Below, in pieces: positions 1-8,136 of a stretch of 64,000 nucleotides of DNA. Made by a program: the position numbers and the translations under genes. Source of the DNA: Azotimanducus sp965199815 (GTDB taxonomy: Bacteria > Pseudomonadota > Gammaproteobacteria > Pseudomonadales > Azotimanducaceae); assembly GCA_965199815.1 (NCBI GenBank), contig CBDATE010000018.1:62001-126000 (forward strand). Direction: 5' to 3'. Position 1 is the stretch's first letter; each line of letters begins with the position of its first letter. The notes under the pieces are model-generated. The model was not told the DNA's origin, searched no databases, and saw only the letters and a program-made list of their open reading frames with translations.

Positions 1-282
1 CGCGAAATGCAGGCCGTGTGGGGATTCATTGCGCTCTATGCGCTCACCTTCGTGGTCATGCTGCTGTTGGTGCTGATGCTCGGCGAGCTCGACTTCCTGT
101 CCGCCTTCTCCGCCGTCGCAGCCTGTCTGAACAACCTGGGGCCCGGGCTCGGCGAAGTCGCCGACAACTACGGTGCCACCTCTGCCGCCGGCAAGTGGCT
201 ACTGTCCATCACCATGATCCTCGGGCGCCTGGAAATCTTCACGCTGCTGGTGCTGCTGACACCGACTTTCTGGCGGCGGTGA
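1..282 (+). CDS. trkH: TrkH-type potassium transporter, C-terminal end (partial)
   Basis: The open frame runs in from before the window, so only the last 93 residues are present. They hold hydrophobic segments and the typical TrkH ending: a conserved ACLNNLGPGLG stretch (the fourth selectivity-filter repeat region) and the C-terminal GRLEIFTLLVLLTPTFWRR. TrkH is the membrane pore subunit of the Trk K+ uptake system and works with the cytoplasmic NAD-binding regulator TrkA. Its stop at 280-282 overlaps the 3' end of the convergent tag gene by 44 bp. Family assignment is firm; the upstream portion is not visible. Confidence 0.9.
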   Translation, partial: REMQAVWGFIALYALTFVVMLLLVLMLGELDFLSAFSAVAACLNNLGPGLGEVADNYGATSAAGKWLLSITMILGRLEIFTLLVLLTPTFWRR

Positions 283-886
283 GGGCATCCTGCATGTCTA
301 TACACGCCTGATGCCGGAAGCAGGAGACGAGATGATCGTTCACCATACCGACACTCTGCATGTAGGCATAACAAATCACCGGGCCGACAAAACGAAAGCC
401 CTGCTTGCGGAGCTCCTTGGCCATGGCGCTCGAGCGCTGCGTCTCGGCTGGAACCTGCTGCGCCGATTCGAAGTTGTTGATGATCGGGGCACCATCGACA
501 AACTGCCACAGCCAGGTGACTGGATCGTGCTGTTCACTCAAGGCAACCCAGGCGCGGGCATTGTTGCGGGCGGCGAACAGCTTGGCGCGGTTGCGGATGA
601 TGCCGCGCCCGTGCATACACAAGCGTTCCAGCGTTTGGTCATCGAGCCGGGCGAGCGGCTCGGGCCTGAGACCGCTCAGGGCTTCACGTATCGCCGTGCG
701 CTTGGCGAGAATGATTCTCCAGGACAACCCCGCTTGCATACCTTCGAGGACAAGCAGCTCGAAGAGCCCGCCCGGATCGTACCGGGGTACGCCCCATTCT
801 TCGTCGTGATAGCGACGAGACAACTCGTCGCTTTCTGCCCAGGGACAGCGCGTCAATTGCCCGGTGTTGTGTTCTGCCGCTTGCAT
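239..886 (-). CDS. tag: DNA-3-methyladenine glycosylase I
   Basis: This base-excision repair enzyme removes 3-methyladenine from alkylated DNA. The protein shows the Tag family marks: the zinc ligands of the N-terminal RCPW and YHDEEWG motifs, the ELLVLEGMQAGLSW segment with the catalytic Glu and base-stacking Trp, and the C-terminal NDHLVSCFRH pair of zinc ligands. With the ATG at 886 it is 215 residues, somewhat longer than E. coli Tag (187) because of a C-terminal tail. A GTG at 934, preceded by a purine-rich GGGGAT, is an alternative start that would add 16 residues. It is convergent with trkH, and the two genes overlap by 44 bp at their 3' ends. Confidence 0.9.
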   Translation of the reverse strand: MQAAEHNTGQLTRCPWAESDELSRRYHDEEWGVPRYDPGGLFELLVLEGMQAGLSWRIILAKRTAIREALSGLRPEPLARLDDQTLERLCMHGRGIIRNRAKLFAARNNARAWVALSEQHDPVTWLWQFVDGAPIINNFESAQQVPAETQRSSAMAKELRKQGFRFVGPVICYAYMQSVGMVNDHLVSCFRHQACIDMQDALTAARKSVSAAPAA

Positions 887-944
887 ACCGCGTGATTGCG
901 TATTCACCCTGATCCAGCGCGCTATTGTGTACACATCCCCGTGT

Positions 945-1038
945 GCGTGTCTGTACGCTATGTACCCGGGTGTCTGTACGCTATCGACCTGCGTGTCTGT
1001 ACGCCATCAACCCGCGCGTGTCTATACGCTATCAACAG
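945..1038. repeat. Four tandem ~23-bp imperfect repeats
   Basis: Four head-to-tail units lie at 945-967, 968-990, 991-1013 and 1016-1038, each built around GTGTCTGTACGCTAT with a variable last 6-7 bases. The final unit is preceded by two extra bases. The array fills most of the gap between tag and the acyltransferase and ends 17 bp before the acyltransferase start, so it could hold a protein-binding site or simply be replication slippage. Confidence 0.85.
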
Positions 1039-1055
1039 ACTGATAGAGTAGCCTG

Positions 1056-1769
1056 ATGCTGACCCTGCGATCACTGATTTTCTATACCGGCTATATCCTC
1101 TCCACTGTCCTGTGGGGCGGCTTCTGGACGCTGTTCGGCCTGCTCCTGCCGTATCGCGCGCGCTTTCGCGTGATCATCAACTGGTGGTCGCGATTCGTGC
1201 TTTTCTGGCTGAGGATTACCTGTGGTGTGCGCTTTGTCGTGGAGGGGCGCGAACACGTGCCGCAACGCCCCTGCGTGGTTTTTGCGCGTCACGAGAGCAC
1301 CTGGGAGACCTTCTTCCTGCAAGCCCTGTTCGTCCCGCAAGCCACCGTCATCAAAAGCAGTCTCCTGCACATTCCCTTTTTCGGCTGGCCGTTTCGTTTG
1401 CTGCGCCCCATCGCGATTGATCGGGACAAACCGAAGCAAGCGCTGCGCACCCTGGCCGAGGAAGGTGCCAGGCGCCTGGCCGAGAATGTCTGGGTAGTAC
1501 TGTTTCCCGAAGGCACCCGCTGCGCGGTCAGGGAGATTGGCAAGTTCGGCCCCGGCGGTGCACATCTCTGCCAGCGAACCGGTGCCCCCTGCCTGGTCGT
1601 GGGACACGATGCGGGACGCTGCTGGCCACCTCACCAACTGGCCAAGCGACCCGGCGTAATTCACGTGAAGATTGCTCCGATCATCGACACGCGCGGAAAA
1701 AAAGCAAAAGAAATCAACGATATAGCGAGAAGCACCCTGCGGGCGCTGTGTCTCGGAACAGAGCCTTGA
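1056..1769 (+). CDS. 1-acyl-sn-glycerol-3-phosphate acyltransferase (PlsC-like)
   Basis: It is predicted to transfer an acyl chain to lysophosphatidic acid to form phosphatidic acid at the inner membrane. The 237-residue protein has two N-terminal hydrophobic segments (about residues 8-32 and 40-57). The catalytic block RHESTWE has His79 and an acidic residue five positions on (Glu84, in place of the usual Asp of HX4D). The FPEGTR substrate-binding motif is at 150-155. These features define the lysophospholipid acyltransferase superfamily. It is preceded by the 23-bp tandem repeats and followed by convergent gyrB. The His-x4-Glu variant is common in gammaproteobacterial homologues as far as I know. 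The exact acyl acceptor is inferred. Confidence 0.85.
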   Translation: MLTLRSLIFYTGYILSTVLWGGFWTLFGLLLPYRARFRVIINWWSRFVLFWLRITCGVRFVVEGREHVPQRPCVVFARHESTWETFFLQALFVPQATVIKSSLLHIPFFGWPFRLLRPIAIDRDKPKQALRTLAEEGARRLAENVWVVLFPEGTRCAVREIGKFGPGGAHLCQRTGAPCLVVGHDAGRCWPPHQLAKRPGVIHVKIAPIIDTRGKKAKEINDIARSTLRALCLGTEP

Positions 1770-1822
1770 GGGAAACTCGGGTGCCTGGCCGCTATCGCCT
1801 GGCCGAGAATGTCGCTGCCTGC

Positions 1823-4252
1823 TCAGATATCCAGATTCACGACATCAAGTGCATTTGCCTGGATGAACTCGCGGCGCGGTTCAATCTCCTTGCCCATGAG
1901 CGTAGTCAATATATTTTCAACGCTGGCAATGTCGCTCATCGCCACCTTCAACATGCGGCGTGATTCCGGATCCATGGTTGTTTCCCAGAGCTGCTCGGCA
2001 TTCATCTCACCGAGGCCCTTGTAGCGCTGTATCTCGACCCGGGTGCGCCCCTCCTTGAGGAGCCAATCCATGGCATCGGAGAAGTTTCCAATCGCTGATG
2101 TCTTCTCGCCGCGCTTCACCTGTGCGCCATCCTCGATGAGACCGGCGGTCTGCGACCTGAGCCGCTCGATACGCTGATATTCCGGCGATTCGAGCCAGGC
2201 CTGGTCAAAGACACTCGTCTGATGTATGCCGCTGCGCACCAGATTCACGATTACTCCGGCCCCCTGACCCTGTGCGTCGCTGCGGATGTCCGTCGTGAAG
2301 GCATCGCCATCCTGCAGCATGAAGGAAGCCAGAGACGCTTCAAGTTCGCCCGCCCAGCGCTCGAGTGTGTGCGCATTCCATGTGAGCTCGAGCCGCGGGC
2401 ATTCGAGCAAGGCGCGCAACAGGGGCAATGGGCAGGTCATCGAACCTGATTCGCACAAGCCGAGCATGTCGCTGTAATCCTTCAACAGAGCCGCCAGGGC
2501 TTCGCCGGCAATGGGCGGCGCATCGAGATTCACCGCCAGGGAAGCGTTCTCCAGCGACACGCTGACAAAGTATTCGTCCAGTGCCGGGTCATCCTTCAGA
2601 TACATTTCCTGGCGGCCGCGTTTCACCTTGTAGAGTGGCGGCAGAGCGATATAGACATGCCCCGCCTCTATGAGTTGCGGCATCTGACGATAGAAGAAGG
2701 TCAGCAGCAGGGTGCGAATATGCAATCCATCCACATCCGCATCGGTCATGATGATGATGCGATGATATCTCAGCCGCTCGAGGTTGAAATCCGCCTCGCC
2801 GATGCCGCAACCAAGGGCACCGATGAGTGTGCGCACCTCATTCGAGCTGAGCATTCTCGATTCGGCAGATTTCTCCACATTGAGAATCTTGCCACGCAGC
2901 GGCAGGATAGCCTGATTGCGCCGGTCGCGGCCCTGCTTGGCGCTGCCGCCGGCTGAATCACCTTCGACCAGATAGATTTCCGACTGCGCCGGGTCCTTTT
3001 CCTGGCAGTCTGCGAGCTTCCCCGGCAGCCCGGCAATGTCGAGTGCGCTCTTGCGGCGCGTCAGCTCCCGCGCCTTGCGCGCCGCTTCCCTCGCTTCGGC
3101 AGCGCGCTGGATCGTTTCACAAATTTGCTGAGCATCACGCGGATTTTCTTCCAGATAGCGCCGGAAAGCCTCGGACATCTCCTGTTCGACGGCTGCCTTG
3201 ACCTCCGAAGACACGAGTTTTTCCTTGGTCTGAGAGGAAAACTTGGGGTCCGGGGCCTTGACCGAAATGATCGCCGTCAAGCCCTCGCGCGTATCTTCGC
3301 CGCTGATATCAAGCTGTGCGCGTCGCTTCAGCCCGGAGCCCTGGATGTAGGTATTCAATGTGCGCGTCAGTGCAGCGCGAAATCCGGCCACATGGGTGCC
3401 GCCGTCTGCTTGCGGGATATTATTGGTATAGGCGTAGAGCTTCTGCGCCATGAGGTCTGTCCACTGCATGGCCACCTCGACGGTGATGCCATCGGCACGT
3501 TCCCTCCTGAAAGAAAAAATGTCGTTCTTGGTGTCTTGCCCGGCGTTTACGTCCTCGACAAACTGTCGCAGACCGCCTTCATAGCCGAAACATTCCGCGC
3601 GCTCGTCTCGCTCATCCGTCAGGGTGATCTCGAGACCCGGATTGAGGTATGCCAGTTCCTTGACGCGACGTGCGACCCGGTCATACTCGAACGAAACCTT
3701 GCCGAAAATCTCGCGGGAAGGTCGAAAGTAGCACTGCGTACCATGTTTACCGGTCTCGCCGACAATCGCCAGAGGCTCAACCGGCGCTCCGTTGGCGTAG
3801 TCCTGTGCATGTACCTTGCCATCCCGATAGACCTCGACACGAAAATGCTCGGACAGGGCGTTGACCACCGACACGCCCACGCCGTGCAAACCGCCGGACA
3901 CCTTGTAGGCATCGTTTTTTCCAAACTTGCCGCCGGCGTGCAGGGTGGTGAGGATCACCTGAACGGCGGACACCCCTTCTTCGTGCATATCGACCGGCAT
4001 ACCGCGGCCGTTGTCGCGCACTGTGACGGCTTCATTTGCGTGCAACCAGATTTCAACATGGTCGCAGTAACCGGCAATAGCTTCATCAATTGCGTTGTCA
4101 ACCAGTTCCTGCACCATGTGGTGTAACCCGGTGCCATCTTCGGTGTCGCCGATGTACATCCCGGGCCGCGTTTGCACCGCTTCCAGGCCCTTGAGTACGG
4201 TGATGGCATCGGAGCCATAGGCCTTCGCCGCCGCTGTCTTGTCTGTGTTCAT
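1823..4252 (-). CDS. gyrB: DNA gyrase subunit B
   Basis: ATPase subunit of DNA gyrase, which introduces negative supercoils together with GyrA. From the N-terminus it has the GHKL ATPase domain (ELVDNAIDEA, DNGRGMPVD, a GGLHGVG-type lid motif), the transducer domain, the TOPRIM domain (EGDSAGGSAK and the DADVDGLHI metal-binding motif) and the C-terminal QRYKGLGEMN segment. I take the ATG at 4252 (MNTDKTAAAK), giving 809 residues, close to E. coli (804). The frame is open 18 codons further upstream, but that extension is encoded by the dispersed hairpin element and is not credible protein. It is the last gene of the dnaA-dnaN-recF-gyrB group. recF ends 140 bp upstream, with the four-hairpin element between them. 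Confidence 0.97.
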   Translation of the reverse strand: MNTDKTAAAKAYGSDAITVLKGLEAVQTRPGMYIGDTEDGTGLHHMVQELVDNAIDEAIAGYCDHVEIWLHANEAVTVRDNGRGMPVDMHEEGVSAVQVILTTLHAGGKFGKNDAYKVSGGLHGVGVSVVNALSEHFRVEVYRDGKVHAQDYANGAPVEPLAIVGETGKHGTQCYFRPSREIFGKVSFEYDRVARRVKELAYLNPGLEITLTDERDERAECFGYEGGLRQFVEDVNAGQDTKNDIFSFRRERADGITVEVAMQWTDLMAQKLYAYTNNIPQADGGTHVAGFRAALTRTLNTYIQGSGLKRRAQLDISGEDTREGLTAIISVKAPDPKFSSQTKEKLVSSEVKAAVEQEMSEAFRRYLEENPRDAQQICETIQRAAEAREAARKARELTRRKSALDIAGLPGKLADCQEKDPAQSEIYLVEGDSAGGSAKQGRDRRNQAILPLRGKILNVEKSAESRMLSSNEVRTLIGALGCGIGEADFNLERLRYHRIIIMTDADVDGLHIRTLLLTFFYRQMPQLIEAGHVYIALPPLYKVKRGRQEMYLKDDPALDEYFVSVSLENASLAVNLDAPPIAGEALAALLKDYSDMLGLCESGSMTCPLPLLRALLECPRLELTWNAHTLERWAGELEASLASFMLQDGDAFTTDIRSDAQGQGAGVIVNLVRSGIHQTSVFDQAWLESPEYQRIERLRSQTAGLIEDGAQVKRGEKTSAIGNFSDAMDWLLKEGRTRVEIQRYKGLGEMNAEQLWETTMDPESRRMLKVAMSDIASVENILTTLMGKEIEPRREFIQANALDVVNLDI

Positions 4253-4286
4253 CTTGCCTCTGGTAGCCGTCGGGGGTATCCCCGAA

Positions 4287-4407
4287 TATGTTCTGATAAA
4301 ATCCATCCACGGGCTTGATCATACCCGCAGATTCAATGCCTTACGGCACTGAAGCGCCTCGGGCATATCCGTGTGCCGCAGGGAACCCCTGTTATTCAGG
4401 GTTTCCC
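4287..4407. repeat. Dispersed four-hairpin element, copy 1
   Basis: This ~121-bp stretch between recF and gyrB aligns along its whole length with 30136-30255. It contains four consecutive inverted repeats. The last, at 4381-4407, has an 11-bp stem (one mismatch) and a TTATT loop. The complement of that loop supplies the TAA stop codon of recF, and its arm encodes recF's last residues GNPE. Stems here are more degenerate than in the second copy. One pair in the last stem changes T-A to C-G between copies, which keeps pairing. Confidence 0.85.
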
Positions 4408-5519
4408 CGACTCTGCGCTTGTGTAATGTGTCCTTGTTCCACGTGGAACAATCGACAGGAGCCCAAAGCAACATTCCCCTGTTGAATCTCATCCAGCGGA
4501 ATCGCGCTCGCCGCAACCGCTTGATATCCGCCCTGCTGCAACAGGCTCAGGAGCATCAATCGGCGCGTTGCATCCACCTCTGCGGCCAGCTCATCCACCA
4601 GAAACAGGCTTTTCCGACCCCTGGACTTGTACAGCCGGTCAGCCTGCGCCAGGCTCAATGCCTGCGCCAGAAATTTCGCCTCTCCGCGAGAAAGAATCTG
4701 CGCGGCCGGACGCTTGCCAACATCTATATGAACATCCGCCGCATGCGGGCCTGCTCCCGTCCGCCCCAATTTTACGTCTCTTTGGCGCGAGGAACGCAGG
4801 ACTTCACACAGTGCATCTTCATCGCCTGACCATCCCGGATGATACTTGAGCGTCACCGATACTTGACCCACCTCCGGCAGCCTTGAAAGGACTTCTTGCA
4901 ACTGACCCTGCAAAACATCCACATATTCCGCCTGCATCTCGACAATTCGCTGTCCAAGCTCGGCCAGAGCCTCATCCCAGGCATCAAGCAACTGCTCCTG
5001 CTGCCTGCCGCGTTCGTGCCTGAGGCAAGAGTTTCTTTGCCGCAACACCCGCTGATACTGCTGTCTTGCATTCAGATAACCGCTGCGTTCACAAGCCAGC
5101 CCCCAATCGAGGTAGCGCCTGCGCGCCTTGGGCACACCGGTGATCAGATCGGCTGAACTTGCGGTCACTACCTGAATCGGCATGATGTCAACAAGTTCCG
5201 AAGCGCGGCGCACCTGCACCCCATCGATACGCACATCCGTCTCATTCACCCGATTCTTGCGAAACAGCACCCGCGCAGTACCACGCACCTCGTCTTCTAC
5301 CTGTCCATCAAGCGCAAGACTGTCCGCATCATGGCTGATCACGTTGCGGATGTTGGGGGTGCGGAAGGACTGACTCCGGCACAGGAGCGAAATGGCTTCC
5401 AGCATGGATGTCTTGCCGCTGCCGTTGGCTCCGACAAGAAAATTCAGACCCGCATCAAACTCCCACTCGGCTGCCTTCAGGTTGCGAACGCCCTGAACTG
5501 CCAGTTGCTCGAGGCGCAT
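4392..5519 (-). CDS. recF: DNA replication/repair ATPase RecF
   Basis: RecF binds gapped DNA and helps RecOR load RecA at stalled forks. The 375-residue protein has Walker A GANGSGKTS at 30-38, the SMC/ABC signature LSRGEAK and Walker B LFLVDELAAEVD. Its start lies four bases from the dnaN stop, consistent with a dnaA-dnaN-recF-gyrB operon. Two details are unusual. The 3' end (codons for LFHVEQ) contains a perfect ParB-type parS palindrome at 4435-4450. The last four residues and stop codon come from the dispersed hairpin element. Confidence 0.95.
   Translation of the reverse strand: MRLEQLAVQGVRNLKAAEWEFDAGLNFLVGANGSGKTSMLEAISLLCRSQSFRTPNIRNVISHDADSLALDGQVEDEVRGTARVLFRKNRVNETDVRIDGVQVRRASELVDIMPIQVVTASSADLITGVPKARRRYLDWGLACERSGYLNARQQYQRVLRQRNSCLRHERGRQQEQLLDAWDEALAELGQRIVEMQAEYVDVLQGQLQEVLSRLPEVGQVSVTLKYHPGWSGDEDALCEVLRSSRQRDVKLGRTGAGPHAADVHIDVGKRPAAQILSRGEAKFLAQALSLAQADRLYKSRGRKSLFLVDELAAEVDATRRLMLLSLLQQGGYQAVAASAIPLDEIQQGNVALGSCRLFHVEQGHITQAQSRGNPE
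4435..4450. promoter_or_regulatory. parS: parS centromere-like site for ParB
   Basis: The 16-bp sequence TGTTCCACGTGGAACA is a perfect palindrome and matches the chromosomal parS consensus known from Pseudomonas and relatives. It lies within the coding end of recF, about 4 kb from oriC and about 11 kb from parA-parB, the usual origin-proximal zone. It should be a ParB nucleation site. I saw no second perfect copy in the window. Confidence 0.9.
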
Positions 5520-5523
5520 ATCC

Positions 5524-6675
5524 TCACAGCAGCACGGGCATCAGGAGGTAAAAGGCACTCTCTTCTCCCTCGCCGCGCAATATGCTGCGACTCTCATTGT
5601 CCTTGAGATCAATCTGAATCTTGTCGTATTGGCTGGTATTCAGGTACTCCAACACATATGAGGCATTAAAGGCGATGCGCATTTCGCCCTGACCCGTGTA
5701 ATGCACCGGGATTTTCTCCTTGATCTTGTGCTGCTGCGGGCTGCTCGCCTCTATATGCAACCAGTCAGGCGTAAATCTCAGGTTCGCCGTCTTGCCCGGA
5801 TCTTCTTCCGCCACGATGTAGGCGCGCCTCATGGAGGCCTGCAACGCGGTCTTGTCAATGACCGCCTTGATCTGATTGTCCTGTGGCACGACCTTGGTGT
5901 AATCCGGGTAACGACCATCTACCAACCGACACATCAGGCGATAGTCACCAAGCTCGGCAACCAGCCGATGCTCACTTACGGTGAGCTGTATCACATCCCT
6001 GGCACCGGACAGCAAGCGCGTCAGTTCCTGTATCGCCTTGCGCGGCACAATGCAACGCGTTTCCTCGGCCTCTGCCGCATTTTTCTGCTCAGCATCCCGA
6101 GTGGACACCTCACAGGCCCGGCTGGCGAACGCCAGTCGGTGTGCATCGGTACTCACCGCCCTGAGCGCGCCGTCTTTCAGTTCCAGCAACATGCCATTCA
6201 GGTAATAGCGCACATCGCCCGAGGCCATGGCAAACGCGGTCTTGTTGAGAACCTCCTGCAACTCCTGGCGCGGGATATTGAAACTCGTACCCGCCTCCGC
6301 CTTCTCGGACGGGAAGAGTTTCACATTGCCTTCGCCGATCGCATTCAGGCTCAGGTCGCTGCTCGCGGCCTTGCAGGTGGTTGAGCCTGCCACCGTGTTC
6401 ACTTCAACCACTTCTTCACCGGCAAGACTTGCATAAAAGGATGCCATTTGCCGCGCCGGCACATAGGCTTGTCCCGGGGTCTCCACATTCACCCCGTCCC
6501 TGACCTGTGCCGAGAGCTCCAATTCGCCATCGGTAGCAGTGAACTTCAGGGATTCGGCATCTGCCTCAATCTTCATTTGCGCCATGAAGGCTTCCGCACC
6601 GAGCCGACTCGGAGCCAACGCCGCGAGTTGCTGGAGCTTTGCGGTCAGGGTTTCGCAGGTCGAAGAAAATTTCAT
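5524..6675 (-). CDS. dnaN: DNA polymerase III beta sliding clamp
   Basis: The clamp encircles DNA and tethers the replicative polymerase. The protein begins MKFSSTCETLTAKLQQLAALA and carries the three-fold repeated clamp architecture, with recognisable segments LPRKAIQELTRLL-like (IVPRKAIQELTRLL), DGRYPDYTKVVP and a final FYLLMPVLL that fits the family C-terminus (usually MPMRL/MPVRL). I choose the ATG at 6675 (383 residues; E. coli 366). The frame extends 16 codons upstream, but the MKF start fits the family. It lies between dnaA (94 bp upstream) and recF (four bases downstream). Confidence 0.96.
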   Translation of the reverse strand: MKFSSTCETLTAKLQQLAALAPSRLGAEAFMAQMKIEADAESLKFTATDGELELSAQVRDGVNVETPGQAYVPARQMASFYASLAGEEVVEVNTVAGSTTCKAASSDLSLNAIGEGNVKLFPSEKAEAGTSFNIPRQELQEVLNKTAFAMASGDVRYYLNGMLLELKDGALRAVSTDAHRLAFASRACEVSTRDAEQKNAAEAEETRCIVPRKAIQELTRLLSGARDVIQLTVSEHRLVAELGDYRLMCRLVDGRYPDYTKVVPQDNQIKAVIDKTALQASMRRAYIVAEEDPGKTANLRFTPDWLHIEASSPQQHKIKEKIPVHYTGQGEMRIAFNASYVLEYLNTSQYDKIQIDLKDNESRSILRGEGEESAFYLLMPVLL

Positions 6676-6768
6676 GTCTGTCCTGTCCTCGTCTTTTTGG
6701 TATCCGGCGAGTATCGCACACAAGTCACAGATTATCGCTCATTATGCGTTCATTACAGAATGTGCTCA

Positions 6769-8136
6769 TTACAGATTGCCCAGTTCGCGCCGCAGATTTC
6801 TGCAATCCTCCGCGACCTCCGGTTTCGTGCGCCGCAATTCGGCGATGCGGTTGCGCGCGTGCATCACCGTGGTGTGGTCCCGACGAAAGCCGTTCCCTAT
6901 CTCTATAAGCGACTTGTCGGTCAATTCAGTGCACAGATACATGGCCATCTGCCTTGGCAAGACGATGCGTCGCTCGCGCGTCCCGGAAAGCAGGTCGGCC
7001 TTGCGAATGCGATAGTAATCTGCCACCGCGCTCTGAATATTCTCCAGCGACAGCTTGACAGCCGCCACCCGGAAGGCATCGCGCAGGGTGTCCCCCACCA
7101 GGCCCCGGTCTATGCGCCGACCAAAGGCCTTGGCACGCTGATGAACCTGCACGAGTGCGCCTTCGAGTTCACGCACATTGGTGCGTATGCGTTCGGCCAT
7201 ATACACCGCGATTTCGTCATCAAGCTGTACGCCCCGTTCCTCGGCCTTGGTGAGCAGGATAGCGATTCGCGTTTCCAGCTCGGGCATTTCCACGCATACT
7301 GCCTGGCCACCGAGAAATCTCGTCACCAGGCGTTCCTCCAAATCCGGTATTTCCCTGGGATAGCGGTCGGAGGTGAACACCATCTGCCGCTTATTTGCAA
7401 GTAACTCATTGAATATAGAGAATATTTCTTCCTGTGTCTGCTCGGCTCCAGCGAAAAAATGTATATCGTCCACGAGCAGCACATCGAGTCCTCGATACCA
7501 CTGCTTGAGTTCGTTGATGCTCTTGAACCTCACCGGTGTCTCTCGGCTTGGCCGCAATGACCCAACGAGTTCCTGGCGAAAGTCACGCGCCGTCACATAC
7601 TCGATGAGAGGCTGCGGATTCTGACTCTTCATGCGCGTCACAATCGCGTGCAACAGGTGTGTCTTGCCGAGACCGGAGGCACCATAGATGAGTAGCGGGT
7701 TGTGCGCCCTGGCCGGCTCATCGGTCACTTGCATCGCATAGATCTTGGCGAGTTGATTCGCCCGCCCCTCGATGAAGGCATCGAAAGTGAGCCGTGGATC
7801 AACTTCGTTGAGCGGCTTGCGCCCGCCCTTGCGGCTCCTCAATGGCCAGGCTTCGCCATTCCAGCGGTCAACATCTTCATACGGAACTATCTCCATATCG
7901 AGACGCATCTTGCGCCCGGTAACTTCTTCGCACAGTGCCTCGATTTTTGAACGCAGACGTTTTTCGGCCTGTTGCAGCATCCATTCATTGGGTCCGTACA
8001 AGCTCAGACTGTCGGGGGCCGCCTCGGCGCGAAAAGGTAACACCAGTGTCTTGAATTCATCCGGCTCCAACTCCGACTCAAGTCGTTGTTTGCAAACGTT
8101 CCAAAGCGCCACGCCATTTGCCACAGTACTCGTCAC
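6769..8136 (-). CDS. dnaA: Chromosomal replication initiator DnaA
   Basis: DnaA binds the boxes in the adjacent oriC and melts the origin. With the GTG at 8136 (preceded by a GAGGAG ribosome site four bases away) the protein is 455 residues. Domain I begins at ALWNVCKQRLESELEPDEF. The AAA+ domain has Walker A GASGLGKT at about 152-159 and Walker B LLVDDIHFFAG at about 220-230. The C-terminal DNA-binding domain ends with the DnaA signature DHTTVMHARNRI. The frame is open for 77 more codons toward oriC, but that part has no DnaA similarity and reads through low-complexity origin sequence. It is transcribed away from oriC, as in Pseudomonas-type origins. Confidence 0.96.
   Translation of the reverse strand: MTSTVANGVALWNVCKQRLESELEPDEFKTLVLPFRAEAAPDSLSLYGPNEWMLQQAEKRLRSKIEALCEEVTGRKMRLDMEIVPYEDVDRWNGEAWPLRSRKGGRKPLNEVDPRLTFDAFIEGRANQLAKIYAMQVTDEPARAHNPLLIYGASGLGKTHLLHAIVTRMKSQNPQPLIEYVTARDFRQELVGSLRPSRETPVRFKSINELKQWYRGLDVLLVDDIHFFAGAEQTQEEIFSIFNELLANKRQMVFTSDRYPREIPDLEERLVTRFLGGQAVCVEMPELETRIAILLTKAEERGVQLDDEIAVYMAERIRTNVRELEGALVQVHQRAKAFGRRIDRGLVGDTLRDAFRVAAVKLSLENIQSAVADYYRIRKADLLSGTRERRIVLPRQMAMYLCTELTDKSLIEIGNGFRRDHTTVMHARNRIAELRRTKPEVAEDCRNLRRELGNL

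Noticed and set aside
1670..1684. Further parS candidates at CACGTG hexamers (near 1675, 13309, 25281, 40111)
   Set aside because: Only the central six to eight bases match. The outer arms of the palindrome are absent, unlike 4435-4450.
4253..4306. N-terminal extension MDFIRTY of gyrB, mirrored as MDLIRTY ahead of the MBL hydrolase
   Set aside because: Both come from the dispersed hairpin element, not from homologous protein. The conserved proteins start downstream at 4252 and 30092.
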